A stretch of DNA of 64,000 nt from Agrococcus baldri (GTDB lineage Bacteria; Actinomycetota; Actinomycetes; Actinomycetales; Microbacteriaceae): contig BJUU01000004.1 of assembly GCA_007988785.1 (NCBI GenBank), positions 62,001 to 126,000 of the forward strand, given 5' to 3'. Numbering within the stretch: position 1 is the stretch's first letter; the number at the start of each line of letters is the position of its first letter. A program made the position numbers and the translations under genes. This document shows positions 1-12,110 of the stretch, piece after piece. The notes under the pieces were generated by a model that did no database searches, was not told where the DNA came from, and saw only the letters and a program-made list of their open reading frames with translations.

Positions 1-401
1 CATGCGGTCGTCGCCGGTGAGCTGCAGCGCCCCGCCCGCGTCGAGCTCCGAGAGCGAGGTCACCACCGCGCTCGCCGCGGTCTCCTCGCCCGAGAGCGAG
101 ATCTCGGGCTGCGCGCCGGTGCGCACGAGCACGCGCGCCTCCGGGTCCCAGGCGTCGGCCGCGTCGGGCGCCAGGTACTCGCGGGCGATCGCGAAGTCGT
201 CCGGTGGGCTGATCGAGGCGGTCAGGAAGCCGAGGATGATCTCCTCCTGCGTCGCTCCCGGCTGCGGCGGCGGCGGCAGGAAGAGCAGGTCGCTGCGCTG
301 CTCGCTCGTGTCCACCTGCCCCTGCGTGACCGGTCCGGCGTCGGGGATGGCGACGCATCCGGCCAGCCCCAGCACCGCCAGGAGGGCGATCAGCATGCGC
401 T

Positions 402-405
<4 letters not shown>
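1..405 (-). CDS. lpqB: LpqB lipoprotein, N-terminal part (cut by window edge)
   Basis: This is the beginning of the lipoprotein encoded downstream of mtrAB in actinobacteria; LpqB is thought to modulate the MtrB sensor from the outer face of the membrane. The first 135 residues are present. They open with a short basic start, a hydrophobic stretch and the lipobox LAGC (Cys17), then VAIPDAGPV, which is typical of LpqB. The start codon overlaps the mtrB stop in an ATGA, so translation is coupled, and the gene order mtrA-mtrB-lpqB supports the call. The GerMN and propeller-like domains expected further on lie outside the window. Confidence 0.88.
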
Positions 406-2123
<1,718 letters not shown>

Positions 2124-2130
2124 CGCCGGC

Positions 2131-2817
<687 letters not shown>

Positions 2818-2915
2818 GGGCGCTCCTCTCGTGCCTGCTCCGCGGGGCGGGGCCGCTGCGGCGCGGCTCCCCACAATCTAACCGAGTCGTCGCTGTGCGG
2901 CCGCCGACCTGCCGC

Positions 2916-4739
<1,824 letters not shown>

Positions 4740-4800
4740 ATCGCCTCCATCCTCCCGCACGATGCGCACCCCGCGCTCCCCCGCCGCCGCGACCGCGGCG

Positions 4801-5067
4801 CTCGAGTGGCGGCTCCCGCAGGTGAGTGGCGGCCCCCGCAGGTGAGTGGCGGCCCCCGCAGGTGAGTGGCGGCCCCCGCCTCGCGCGGCGGCGATCAGTG
4901 AATCGCATGCGCAAGCCGCCACTCAGACTCAGAAGGCGCCACTCACACGCAGAAGGCGCCACTCACCTGCGGCAGGCGCCACTCACACGCAGAAGGCGCC
5001 ACTCACCTGCGGCAGGCGCCACTCAGACGCAGAAGGCGCCAATCACCTGCGGCAGGCGCCACTCGAG
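4801..5067. repeat. Converging arrays of 20-bp repeats with palindromic ends
   Basis: Four 20-bp units starting GAGTGGCGG run from 4804 to 4880. After a spacer of about 37 bases (4881-4917), seven full units in the opposite orientation, starting GCCACTCA or GCCAATCA, run from 4918 to 5057 and a partial unit ends the block. The block begins CTCGAGTGGC and ends GCCACTCGAG, so its ends are exact inverted copies. The right-hand units alternate between two versions, one containing CACGCAGAAGG or GACGCAGAAGG (first copy GACTCAGAAGG) and one containing CACCTGCGGCAGG. The 372-base gap 4740-5111 between ispE and the ABC-F gene contains nothing else except GC-rich GCGGATGCG copies near 5091-5104. Confidence 0.92.
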
Positions 5068-5111
5068 CGGGAGGGGGGGGCGGATGCGCGGATGCGGATG
5101 CGCGGGGCGCG

Positions 5112-6050
5112 TCAGTCGATCAGGCGGGCGCCGGGCACGGGGCCGGTCACCTTCACCGCCACGAGCTGGGCGGTCGAGAGGCTGATCTGCAGCTCGATGG
5201 CCGACTCGAGCGAGTCGCACAGGAAGGCAACGGTCGGCCCCGATCCGGAGACCACGCCGGCGAGCGCCCCGGAGCGCTCCCCCAGCTCGAGCGTGCCGGC
5301 GAGCCGCGGCTTGAGGCGCAGCGCCGGCGCCTGCAGGTCGTTCTGCAGCGACTCCGCGAGCATGCCCGCGTCGCCGGCGCGCAGCGCCTGCAGCACCCGC
5401 GCATCCACCGTCGGCACGTCATGGGCCGGCGCGATGTCGGCCGCGTGCAGCGCCCGGTGCTCGTCGAGCGCCCGGTAGACGTCGGGCGTCGACAGGCCCG
5501 CGTCGGCGTAGGCGAGCACCCAGTGGAACTGCCCCTTCGCGAGCGCCGGCGAGAGCTGGTCGCCGCGGCCCGTGCCGATGGCGGTGCCGCCCGCGAGCGC
5601 GAAGGGCACGTCGGCGCCCAGCTCGCGCGCGATCTCGTGCAGCGCCTCGCGCCCCAGCTGCAGCCCCCACAGCTCGTTGCACGCCACGAGGGTGGCGGCC
5701 GCGTCGGCCGAGCCGCCGCCCATGCCGCCCGCGATCGGCACGTGCTTCTCGATCGACAGCGCCACGCCGCTCGTCACCCGGCCGCGGCGAGCGAGCGCCA
5801 TCGCCGCGCGGATCGCCAGGTTGTCGGCACCGGTCGAGAGGTGCTCGTGCGGGACGGGCCCCGAGAAGCGCACTGAGAAGTCGGGCGCCTCGCTCGCCTC
5901 CACGAACTCGTACAGGCTCACCGCCTGGTAGGCGGTCGCGACGTCGTGGTAGCCGTCGTCCTGCAGCGCGCCGACGCCCAGGTGCACGTTGATCTTGCCG
6001 GGCGCCTTGGCACGCACCGCGCTGCGCTGCGTCCCGATGCCCTGTGCCAC
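5112..6050 (-). CDS. ispE: 4-diphosphocytidyl-2-C-methyl-D-erythritol kinase
   Basis: IspE phosphorylates CDP-methylerythritol with ATP in the MEP isoprenoid pathway. The 312-residue protein is a GHMP kinase: N-terminal [13 protein letters not shown] with the substrate-binding Lys, the ATP-binding motif [14 protein letters not shown] at about 105-118, and the C-terminal motif [12 protein letters not shown]. The start is a GTG with only a weak ribosome binding site. It sits between rsmA and an ABC-F ATPase, the usual actinobacterial neighbourhood, although here a YjbR-like gene on the other strand and a DUF4287-like gene separate it from rsmA. Confidence 0.95.
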   Translation of the reverse strand: MAQGIGTQRSAVRAKAPGKINVHLGVGALQDDGYHDVATAYQAVSLYEFVEASEAPDFSVRFSGPVPHEHLSTGADNLAIRAAMALARRGRVTSGVALSIEKHVPIAGGMGGGSADAAATLVACNELWGLQLGREALHEIARELGADVPFALAGGTAIGTGRGDQLSPALAKGQFHWVLAYADAGLSTPDVYRALDEHRALHAADIAPAHDVPTVDARVLQALRAGDAGMLAESLQNDLQAPALRLKPRLAGTLELGERSGALAGVVSGSGPTVAFLCDSLESAIELQISLSTAQLVAVKVTGPVPGARLID

Positions 6051-6131
6051 GTCACCAACCTAGTGGCCGCGCGACCCCCTCCTCTGCACGCCCGCTGGAA
6101 CCGCCCGGCCGCACCCGCGTAGCCTCGCTGC

Positions 6132-6521
6132 ATGGCGCATCCGCTCATGTTCGACGCCGACGATCCGCTGCTCGCGCGGGTGCGCGCCATCGCGCTCGCC
6201 ATGCCCGGCGCCGACGAGAAGGTCTCGCACGGCCGGCCCGCGTTCTTCACGAAGAAGGTGTTCGCCTACTACGGCGGCACGACCAAGGACGAGCACAGCA
6301 CCGGCGTGTCCCCGCCGCGCCTGAGCGTGCTGCTCGAGCCCGACGAGCGGCTGGCGATGCTCGAGGAGGGCGCCATCGCGCCCGCCTACCTCGGGCCCTA
6401 CGGATGGGTCGCGGTCGACCTCGGCGACGCGACCGACTGGGTGCGCATCGGCGAGCTCATCGACGCGAGCTTTCGCGTCACGGCGCCGAAGCGCCTGGTC
6501 GCGCAGCTCGACCTGCGCTAG
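6132..6521 (+). CDS. MmcQ/YjbR-like protein
   Basis: This 129-residue protein has the small MmcQ/YjbR fold, often annotated as DNA-binding although its function is unproven. Visible family features are the N-terminal helix with VRAIALAMPGADEKVSHGRPAFF, the strand KKVFAYYGG, and the C-terminal GPYGWVAVDLGDATDW. The gene faces the DUF4287-like gene with only 6 bases between the stop codons, and points away from ispE across about 80 bases that must hold both starts. Confidence 0.8.
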   Translation: MAHPLMFDADDPLLARVRAIALAMPGADEKVSHGRPAFFTKKVFAYYGGTTKDEHSTGVSPPRLSVLLEPDERLAMLEEGAIAPAYLGPYGWVAVDLGDATDWVRIGELIDASFRVTAPKRLVAQLDLR

Positions 6522-6527
6522 CGGGCC

Positions 6528-7058
6528 TCAGCCGGCGACGTCGGCGAAGATCGCCGCGATCTCGTCGGCGGCGACCTCCATGGCTGCCGGATCGGGCAGC
6601 TTCTCGAAGGTCAGGTTGACGCCGGTGCCGCTCTTGCCCGGCTGCTGCGCCGCCGCCGAGAGCCGCGTGCCGTCGTCGAGCCGCCATCGCACGACCGGGT
6701 AGGAGGCGGCCAGGTTCTCGCCGTGCGCCGGCCCGTGCCGCGCCTCGATCGCGGCCCGCACCGTCGCGAGCGCGTCGAGCCGCTGGCCGGGCACGGTGCG
6801 GGTCTTCGACACCACGAAGGTGCCGTCGGCCTGCTGCCCCGGCAGCCGCCCCTTGCGCGCCTGCTCGAAGTCGACGGTGATGCCCTGCGCCCACCATCCG
6901 TCGACGCCGTGCTCGCGCACGAGCCACTCGGCGGTCGCCTTGTGGCTCCACTCGAGCGCGCCGGCGGTCTCCAGCAGCTCGCGCCACGCCTCGCGGCTGC
7001 GGCCGGTCGCGGCCAGCAGCGCCTGCGGGCTGGTGCTCTTGTCGATCGGCTCGACCAC
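6528..7058 (-). CDS. DUF4287-like protein of unknown function
   Basis: This 176-residue soluble protein starts with a segment typical of DUF4287 (GRSREAWRELLETAGALEWSHKATAEWLVREHGVDGWWAQGITVDFEQAR), here described as roughly residues 17-68. The C-terminal half continues with WRLDDGTRLSAAAQQ and NLTFEKLPDPAAME and resembles a small SRPBCC-type domain. Neither part has a firm function. It begins 8 bases after the rsmA stop codon, so the two are probably co-transcribed. Confidence 0.65.
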   Translation of the reverse strand: MVEPIDKSTSPQALLAATGRSREAWRELLETAGALEWSHKATAEWLVREHGVDGWWAQGITVDFEQARKGRLPGQQADGTFVVSKTRTVPGQRLDALATVRAAIEARHGPAHGENLAASYPVVRWRLDDGTRLSAAAQQPGKSGTGVNLTFEKLPDPAAMEVAADEIAAIFADVAG

Positions 7059-7066
7059 GGTGGCTC

Positions 7067-7954
7067 CTACTGCGCGCTCGGGCGCGCCTCGGCGGACGGG
7101 TCACCAGCCTCGGCGATGCGGATGAACTCCGCAAGCCCCAGCGCCTCGCCGCGCAGCGTCGGGTCGACGCCGGCCCGCTCGAGCACCTCGGTGGCCGCGG
7201 CCGACGAGCCGTACAGCCCCGAGAGCGCCTGCCGCAGCATCTTGCGCCGCTGGCCGAAGGCGCCGTCGATCACCGTGAAGGTGCGGCGCCGCAGCGACTC
7301 CGAGCCCATCGACGGCCCGCGCCGGAAGCCCACCAGCACGCTGTCGACGTTCGGCACCGGCCAGAAGATCTGCCGCGACACGTCGCCCTCGAGCGACCAC
7401 GGCCCCCACCAGGCGACCTTCGCCGAGGGCGAGCCGTAGGTCTTCGATCCGGGCTGCGCGGCGAGCCGGTGCCCCACCTCGGCCTGCACCATCACGAGCA
7501 CCCGCTCGATCGAGTCGAAGCGCTCGAGCAGGTGGATGAGCACCGGCACCGAGACGTTGTAGGGCAGGTTCGCCACCACCGCCTGGGGCGGGAAGGGCAG
7601 CTCCTTGAGCGTGAGCGCGTCGTGGTGCACGACGCTCAGCCGCGCATCCGGCTGCTTGCGCGCGACGGTGCGCGGCAGCAGCTCGGCGAGCCGCGGGTCG
7701 ATCTCGACCGCCGCCACCCTGGCGCCCGCCTCCGTGAGGCCGAGCGTGAGCGAGCCGAGCCCGGGCCCCACCTCGACGACGTCGAGCCCCGCGACATCCG
7801 CCGTCCGCACGATGCGCCGCACGGTGTTCGCGTCGACGACGAAGTTCTGGCCCCAGCGCTTCGTGGGCGTCAGGTCGAGCTCGGCCGCGAGCGCACGGAT
7901 CTCGGTGCCGCCCAGCAGCGTCTCTGCGCTCGCGCGCCCGGCAGTGCTCTCCAC
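7067..7954 (-). CDS. rsmA: 16S rRNA A1518/A1519 dimethyltransferase
   Basis: RsmA (KsgA) dimethylates two adjacent adenines in the 3' terminal hairpin of 16S rRNA during small-subunit assembly. In 295 residues I see the N-terminal KRWGQNFVVD, the SAM-binding motif VEVGPGLGSLT, the acidic end of strand 2 (AVEIDPRLAE), and the catalytic motif NLPYNVSVP. The C-terminal helical domain contains VDSVLVGFRR and GAFGQRRKMLRQAL. Loss of this enzyme is the classical cause of kasugamycin resistance. It begins an apparent operon with the DUF4287-like gene. Confidence 0.95.
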   Translation of the reverse strand: MESTAGRASAETLLGGTEIRALAAELDLTPTKRWGQNFVVDANTVRRIVRTADVAGLDVVEVGPGLGSLTLGLTEAGARVAAVEIDPRLAELLPRTVARKQPDARLSVVHHDALTLKELPFPPQAVVANLPYNVSVPVLIHLLERFDSIERVLVMVQAEVGHRLAAQPGSKTYGSPSAKVAWWGPWSLEGDVSRQIFWPVPNVDSVLVGFRRGPSMGSESLRRRTFTVIDGAFGQRRKMLRQALSGLYGSSAAATEVLERAGVDPTLRGEALGLAEFIRIAEAGDPSAEARPSAQ

Positions 7955-8053
7955 GTGTCGAGCCTATGCTGAGCGCACCGGCAGGCGGCGCACAGCGGCA
8001 CCGGCGACAATGCGAGACACGCCGTCCCAGCGGCACGTCCGAAGGAGGACGCC

Positions 8054-9040
8054 ATGGCCAGCACCCCGCGCAGCACGAGACGTCCACGGATGCTCGCGGC
8101 GCTCGCGCTCGCGGGCGCGGCCGCGCTGGTGGCCGGGTGCGCCGCCCAGCAGGCCCCGACTTCCACGGACCCCGGCACCACCGACCCCGGCTCGCCACCC
8201 GTCGCGATCAGCGGCGCAGATCCCGCGCCGCTGGACGGCACGCTGCTGCAGGACCTGCGGGTGATGGATCAGGTTGCAGCCGAAGGCACCCTCGTGCGCT
8301 GGCTCGAGCCGGGCGTCTCGATCGCGATCGTGCTCGGCGGCTCGGGAGGGGGCGGCGAATGCATCCCGCAACCGCACGCCGCGGCACTCGAGCCGACAGC
8401 GCCGTCGATCGTCGTGCGGTTCGACCCGCCGAACCCCGAGGTGATGTGCACCGCCGACTTCACCCTCCACGGCTGGGAGCTCGCGCTCGCCGAGCCGGTC
8501 GACGCCGCGACGGTCGTCCCGGTGCGTCTGGTGAACATGCAGGGGACCGAGGACGTGGTCGAGACCGAGCTCGGCCCGGACGACGTGCTCGAGTCGGCCG
8601 TCCCGACGGCCGACCCGCAGCCTTCGGTGGTGCCCGGCACGCCCCCGCCGGGGGCCGCTGAGCCGGAGGAGATCCCGGAGCCGCAGCTGCCCGGCTTCGA
8701 CGAGCTGCTCGCGCTGCCCGACCCCAACGTCGCCGTGCACTGGGCCGAGCCCGGCGTCTCGCTCGCCGTGTTCACGATCGGCTCGCGCGCAGCACCGGTC
8801 TGCAATGCGGTGCCGCAGGCCGCCTGGTCCACCGGTCCCGGCACCATCGAGGTCGCCTTCGGCCCGAACGACTACCAGGGCGACTGCCCGGCCGACGGCG
8901 GCGTCTGGGGCTGGGTCTTCACGCTGCCGGAGGCGGTCCCGGCGACGCTCGACGTGGAGGTGACCGTGACCGGCACGACGCACGACGGCCAGGCCGCAGT
9001 CGTGACCGTCGCGCCCGATGACGTCTATCCGCTCGACTGA
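8054..9040 (+). CDS. Lipoprotein with two copies of a Cys-containing beta domain
   Basis: The 328-residue product has a basic start, a hydrophobic segment and lipobox LVAGC (Cys29), followed by a Thr/Pro/Gly linker. Two similar segments follow. Both run from VxWxEPGVS through a Cys-Pro-like region to a second Cys, a WGW- or HGWE-type aromatic patch and a PDDV ending: the first contains VMCTADFTLHGWEL and the second GDCPADGGVWGWVF. So the protein is an internal duplication, with two cysteines per copy that could form a disulfide outside the cell. GAAGGAGG precedes the start. I do not recognise the family; related single-domain proteins lie nearby at 9140 and perhaps 10800. Confidence 0.75.
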   Translation: MASTPRSTRRPRMLAALALAGAAALVAGCAAQQAPTSTDPGTTDPGSPPVAISGADPAPLDGTLLQDLRVMDQVAAEGTLVRWLEPGVSIAIVLGGSGGGGECIPQPHAAALEPTAPSIVVRFDPPNPEVMCTADFTLHGWELALAEPVDAATVVPVRLVNMQGTEDVVETELGPDDVLESAVPTADPQPSVVPGTPPPGAAEPEEIPEPQLPGFDELLALPDPNVAVHWAEPGVSLAVFTIGSRAAPVCNAVPQAAWSTGPGTIEVAFGPNDYQGDCPADGGVWGWVFTLPEAVPATLDVEVTVTGTTHDGQAAVVTVAPDDVYPLD

Positions 9041-9139
9041 GCGCCCGTCCAGGCCGCGCTCAGACCCGTGCGGGACGGTGGGAGCACGCGGAACCACCCG
9101 TGAGCATCACGGGCCGCGACGCGAAGGAGTGTGGACGTG

Positions 9140-9706
9140 ATGCGTCACGACATCCGCTCGATCATCCCGCTGGCGATCGTCGGCGTCGTCGCCCTGGCCG
9201 GCTGCGCATCCGGGGCCCCCGCCGAGTCGAGCGCCCCGCCGCCCGAGAGCGAGACCCCAGTGCCGACGGTGACCGAGACCGTCACGCCGACCCCGACCGA
9301 AACCGCGACGGCTGAGCCGCCGGCGACCGCGGAGCCCCCGTACCGCATCGAGGACGAGGCGGTGCTCGGCGCCTACAGCCTCGACGATGTGCCGGGCGAC
9401 GAGCCGCTCGTGGTCTGGGCGGACGCCGAGCACACGCTCGTGCACGTGATCGGCACCGGCAGCGGCAGCACCGCCTGCCAGCCGACCGGCGAGTCGATCG
9501 AGGTCGACGACGGCATGCTCGAGATCGACTTCGGCTGGCCGGAGGACGACCCGATGATGGCGTGCACGGCCGACCTGCGCGTGTTCGGCTGGGCGTTCCC
9601 GGTGACGGGCGCCGACGAGTCGATCACGCAGGCGAACGTCGACGAGTGGACCGAGGACGCCGACGAGATCACCGTCGACGTGCAGCCGATGGCCGAGCCG
9701 CAGTGA
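9140..9706 (+). CDS. Small lipoprotein, same family as the preceding gene
   Basis: A lipoprotein of about 188 residues with lipobox ALAGC, a Ser/Pro/Thr/Glu linker, and one domain containing TACQP, then MLEIDFGW, then MACTADLRVFGWAF. This matches one copy of the duplicated domain in the gene just upstream (CTADFTLHGWEL). A GTG three bases earlier (9137) is an equally good start because AAGGAG lies 7 bases before it. The function is unknown; exported small lipoproteins of this kind are usually anchored to the outer face of the membrane. Confidence 0.72.
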   Translation: MRHDIRSIIPLAIVGVVALAGCASGAPAESSAPPPESETPVPTVTETVTPTPTETATAEPPATAEPPYRIEDEAVLGAYSLDDVPGDEPLVVWADAEHTLVHVIGTGSGSTACQPTGESIEVDDGMLEIDFGWPEDDPMMACTADLRVFGWAFPVTGADESITQANVDEWTEDADEITVDVQPMAEPQ

Positions 9707-9722
9707 GCCGGCCGGGCGCCGA

Positions 9723-10685
9723 TCAGCCCCAGCTGCCGTAGGCGCGCAGCGTGTTCTCGACGGTCTCGCTCGCGAGCTCGTCGGCGTCGACCCCCAGCTG
9801 CGCCGCCATGAACCGCACGGTGAGCGGCGTCAGGTAGGGGCTGTTCGGCCGGCCGCGGAAGGGCGCGGGCGTGAGGAACGGCGCGTCGGTCTCCACCAGG
9901 ATGCGGCTGCGGTCGGCGACCGCGAGCGCCGCGTGCAGGTTCTTGGCGTTCGAGAAGGTGACGGTGCCGGCGAACGACAGGTACCAGCCGTGCTCGGCCG
10001 CGATGCGGGCGAGGTGCTCGTCGCCCGAGAAGCAGTGGAAGACGGTCGTCGCGGGCGCGCCTACCCGCAGCAGCGTCTCGACCACGTCGTCGTGCGCGTC
10101 GCGGTCGTGGATCTGCAGCGCGATGCCGTGCCGCTTGGCGATGTCGATGTGCGCCTCGAAGGATTCGAACTGCGCGCGCCGGCCGTCGTCGCCGGTGCGG
10201 AAGAAGTCGAGCCCCGTCTCCCCCACGGCGCGCACGCGCGGCTGCCCGGCGAGCTCGTCGATGGTGGCGAGCGCGTCGAAGAGGGTGTCGGCGCTCGCGT
10301 AGCCGGGTGCCTCGTTCGGGTGGATGGCGACGGCCGCGAGCACGCGCGGATCCTGCGCGGCGAGCGCCGCCGACCACTGCGAGGACTCCACGTCGCCGCC
10401 GACCTGGACGACGCCCGCGACGCCCGCCTGCTCGGCCGCACGCAGCGCATCCGCGTACGTGAACGCCTCGCCGTCCTTGATCTCGAGGTGGGTGTGGTTG
10501 TCGTAGATGGGCACGCCGAGCGGCTCGGGGATCGGCGGCCGCGTCATGTCGCGCCGGCCGTCGTCGTGGCGCTCGCGGATGTACTCGCCGCCCGGCAGCA
10601 CCGCCTCGCTCGGCGACTCGGGGACGGGTGCGGATGCGGTGGCGGGGCCCTGTGCGGGCGCGGTGCCGTCGTGACGTGCAGGCAT
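9723..10685 (-). CDS. TatD family metal-dependent hydrolase
   Basis: TatD proteins are TIM-barrel nucleases of the amidohydrolase superfamily. The metal ligands and signature strands are all visible: DNHTHLE near the start of the barrel, GETGLDFF, QIHDRDAHDD, FHCFSGD and VETDAPFL followed by RGRPNSPYL. The 320-residue protein has an N-terminal extension of about 55 residues that is Pro/Ala-rich and probably disordered; a later ATG (MTRPPIPEPLG) is a possible alternative start. In related genomes tatD sits between metG and rsmA, as here, but lipoprotein genes have been inserted around it. Confidence 0.9.
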   Translation of the reverse strand: MPARHDGTAPAQGPATASAPVPESPSEAVLPGGEYIRERHDDGRRDMTRPPIPEPLGVPIYDNHTHLEIKDGEAFTYADALRAAEQAGVAGVVQVGGDVESSQWSAALAAQDPRVLAAVAIHPNEAPGYASADTLFDALATIDELAGQPRVRAVGETGLDFFRTGDDGRRAQFESFEAHIDIAKRHGIALQIHDRDAHDDVVETLLRVGAPATTVFHCFSGDEHLARIAAEHGWYLSFAGTVTFSNAKNLHAALAVADRSRILVETDAPFLTPAPFRGRPNSPYLTPLTVRFMAAQLGVDADELASETVENTLRAYGSWG

Positions 10686-10799
10686 GCACCCAGCCTAGGA
10701 GCGCCGCACCACAGGAGAACCTGAGCGACCGTCCAGGTTGCGCCATGGATCCGGTGCGACGATTGCTCGCACAGCAACCCAGCAGGAGGTCTCCTCGGC

Positions 10800-11336
10800 A
10801 TGCCCAGACGCTTCGTCATCGCGGCGGCGCTCGCGCCATTGCTGACGGTCACGGTGCTGACGGTCACGGCGTGCGGCTCTACCCAGCCGACAGCCGATGC
10901 CGGAGCGCAGCCGATGGCCGAGCACTCCGAGTCGCGGCCGTCGACCGAGACGGGCGACGCGCAGGACGGCGCGCTGCGCAGCGGCACGATGGCGGCGGTG
11001 GCCGACGACGGCGAGCCGGGGCTGCCGGCGCAGAGCGGCGCGTCGATCGACGACGTGCTGCGGCTGGGAGCGGTCGCGACCTGGGTCGACGCCCCCGACG
11101 TGCTGGCGATCTCGCTGCCGGCGAGCGCGGAGTGCTGGGCGACGGCGAGCGAGCCGGTGGCGGTGTCGGAGGGTGCGCTGTCGATCGAGTTCCTGCCCGG
11201 CAAGGAGTGCGGCGAGCCGGATGCGGCGCGCACCTACACGGTCGAGGTGCCTGAGGGCGTCGAGGCCGGCGGCGAGCTCGAGGTGGCGGTCGAGGGGCTG
11301 CGGCACCAGTTCACGCTGACGCTGCCGGAGTCGTAG
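10800..11336 (+). CDS. Small lipoprotein
   Basis: The 178-residue product has a signal peptide with lipobox TVTAC (Cys25), a Glu/Ser/Thr-rich linker, and a C-terminal beta-rich domain with two cysteines (AECWATASEP and KECGEP) followed by TYTVEVPEGVEAGGELEVAV. The order Cys, then a GALSIEF strand, then Cys, then a VxVP strand resembles the domain in the two lipoproteins at 8054 and 9140, more distantly. AGGAGG lies about 10 bases upstream of the start. The function is unknown. Confidence 0.68.
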   Translation: MPRRFVIAAALAPLLTVTVLTVTACGSTQPTADAGAQPMAEHSESRPSTETGDAQDGALRSGTMAAVADDGEPGLPAQSGASIDDVLRLGAVATWVDAPDVLAISLPASAECWATASEPVAVSEGALSIEFLPGKECGEPDAARTYTVEVPEGVEAGGELEVAVEGLRHQFTLTLPES

Positions 11337-11403
11337 GCGGCGCCGCGTTCGGCGCGCTGGCGGCGCTGCCGATCGGGGCGCTGCGCCCGACGCTCTGGCG
11401 GGA

Positions 11404-11871
11404 TCAGTGCGCGAGGCTCGCGAGCACCTCGTCGAGCCGCTCGAAGTCCTCATCCATGCCGCCGTCGAGGCCAGAGGCGACCATCGCGTCGCACGCGGCC
11501 CGCGAGGCGTAGGTCGAGGTGATCTCGAGCGCGCAGCGGCCACCCGGCAGCTCGCGGAACTCGAGCACCTCGAGCGTCGGCTGCCCGGGCTGCTCCTGGA
11601 ACTCCCAGGTGTGCACGATGCGGCCGGCGACGACCTCGTGGTACGAGCCCCAGAAGCGCCACTCGCCGCCGAGCTCGACCACGTAGTCGAAGGAGCCACC
11701 GGTGCGGGCGTCGAAGCGCTGGATGCGCAGGCTCGAGCCGCGCGGCCCCATCCACTGGGAGAACAGCTCTGCCGTGGTGTGCGCGCGCTGCACCGCGAAG
11801 GCGGGGGCGTCGAACTCGCGCCGGTGCACGATCGACTGCTCGCCGACCCGCTCGTGCGTCGTCTCGCTCAT
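11404..11871 (-). CDS. SRPBCC (AHSA1-like) protein
   Basis: This 155-residue protein has the START-like fold of the AHSA1 family. Typical elements are the N-terminal VHRREFDAPAFAVQRAHTTAELFSQWMGP, which forms the first strand and helix pair, then a Gly-rich strand GGSFDYVVELGGEWRFWGSYHEV and the C-terminal long helix ending in FERLDEVLASLA. Such proteins bind hydrophobic ligands or act as stress-linked accessory proteins; the substrate cannot be inferred. The start has only a weak GGGGG-type ribosome site. Confidence 0.78.
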   Translation of the reverse strand: MSETTHERVGEQSIVHRREFDAPAFAVQRAHTTAELFSQWMGPRGSSLRIQRFDARTGGSFDYVVELGGEWRFWGSYHEVVAGRIVHTWEFQEQPGQPTLEVLEFRELPGGRCALEITSTYASRAACDAMVASGLDGGMDEDFERLDEVLASLAH

Positions 11872-11917
11872 GCCCCCATCGTGGCACCGCGGCGCCGACC
11901 CCGCACCCCATCCCCCG

Positions 11918-12104
<187 letters not shown>

Positions 12105-12110
12105 GGGCGG

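Noticed and set aside
4801..5067. CRISPR array
   Set aside because: The 20-bp units are contiguous, without unique spacers, and two arrays face each other; no cas genes are near.
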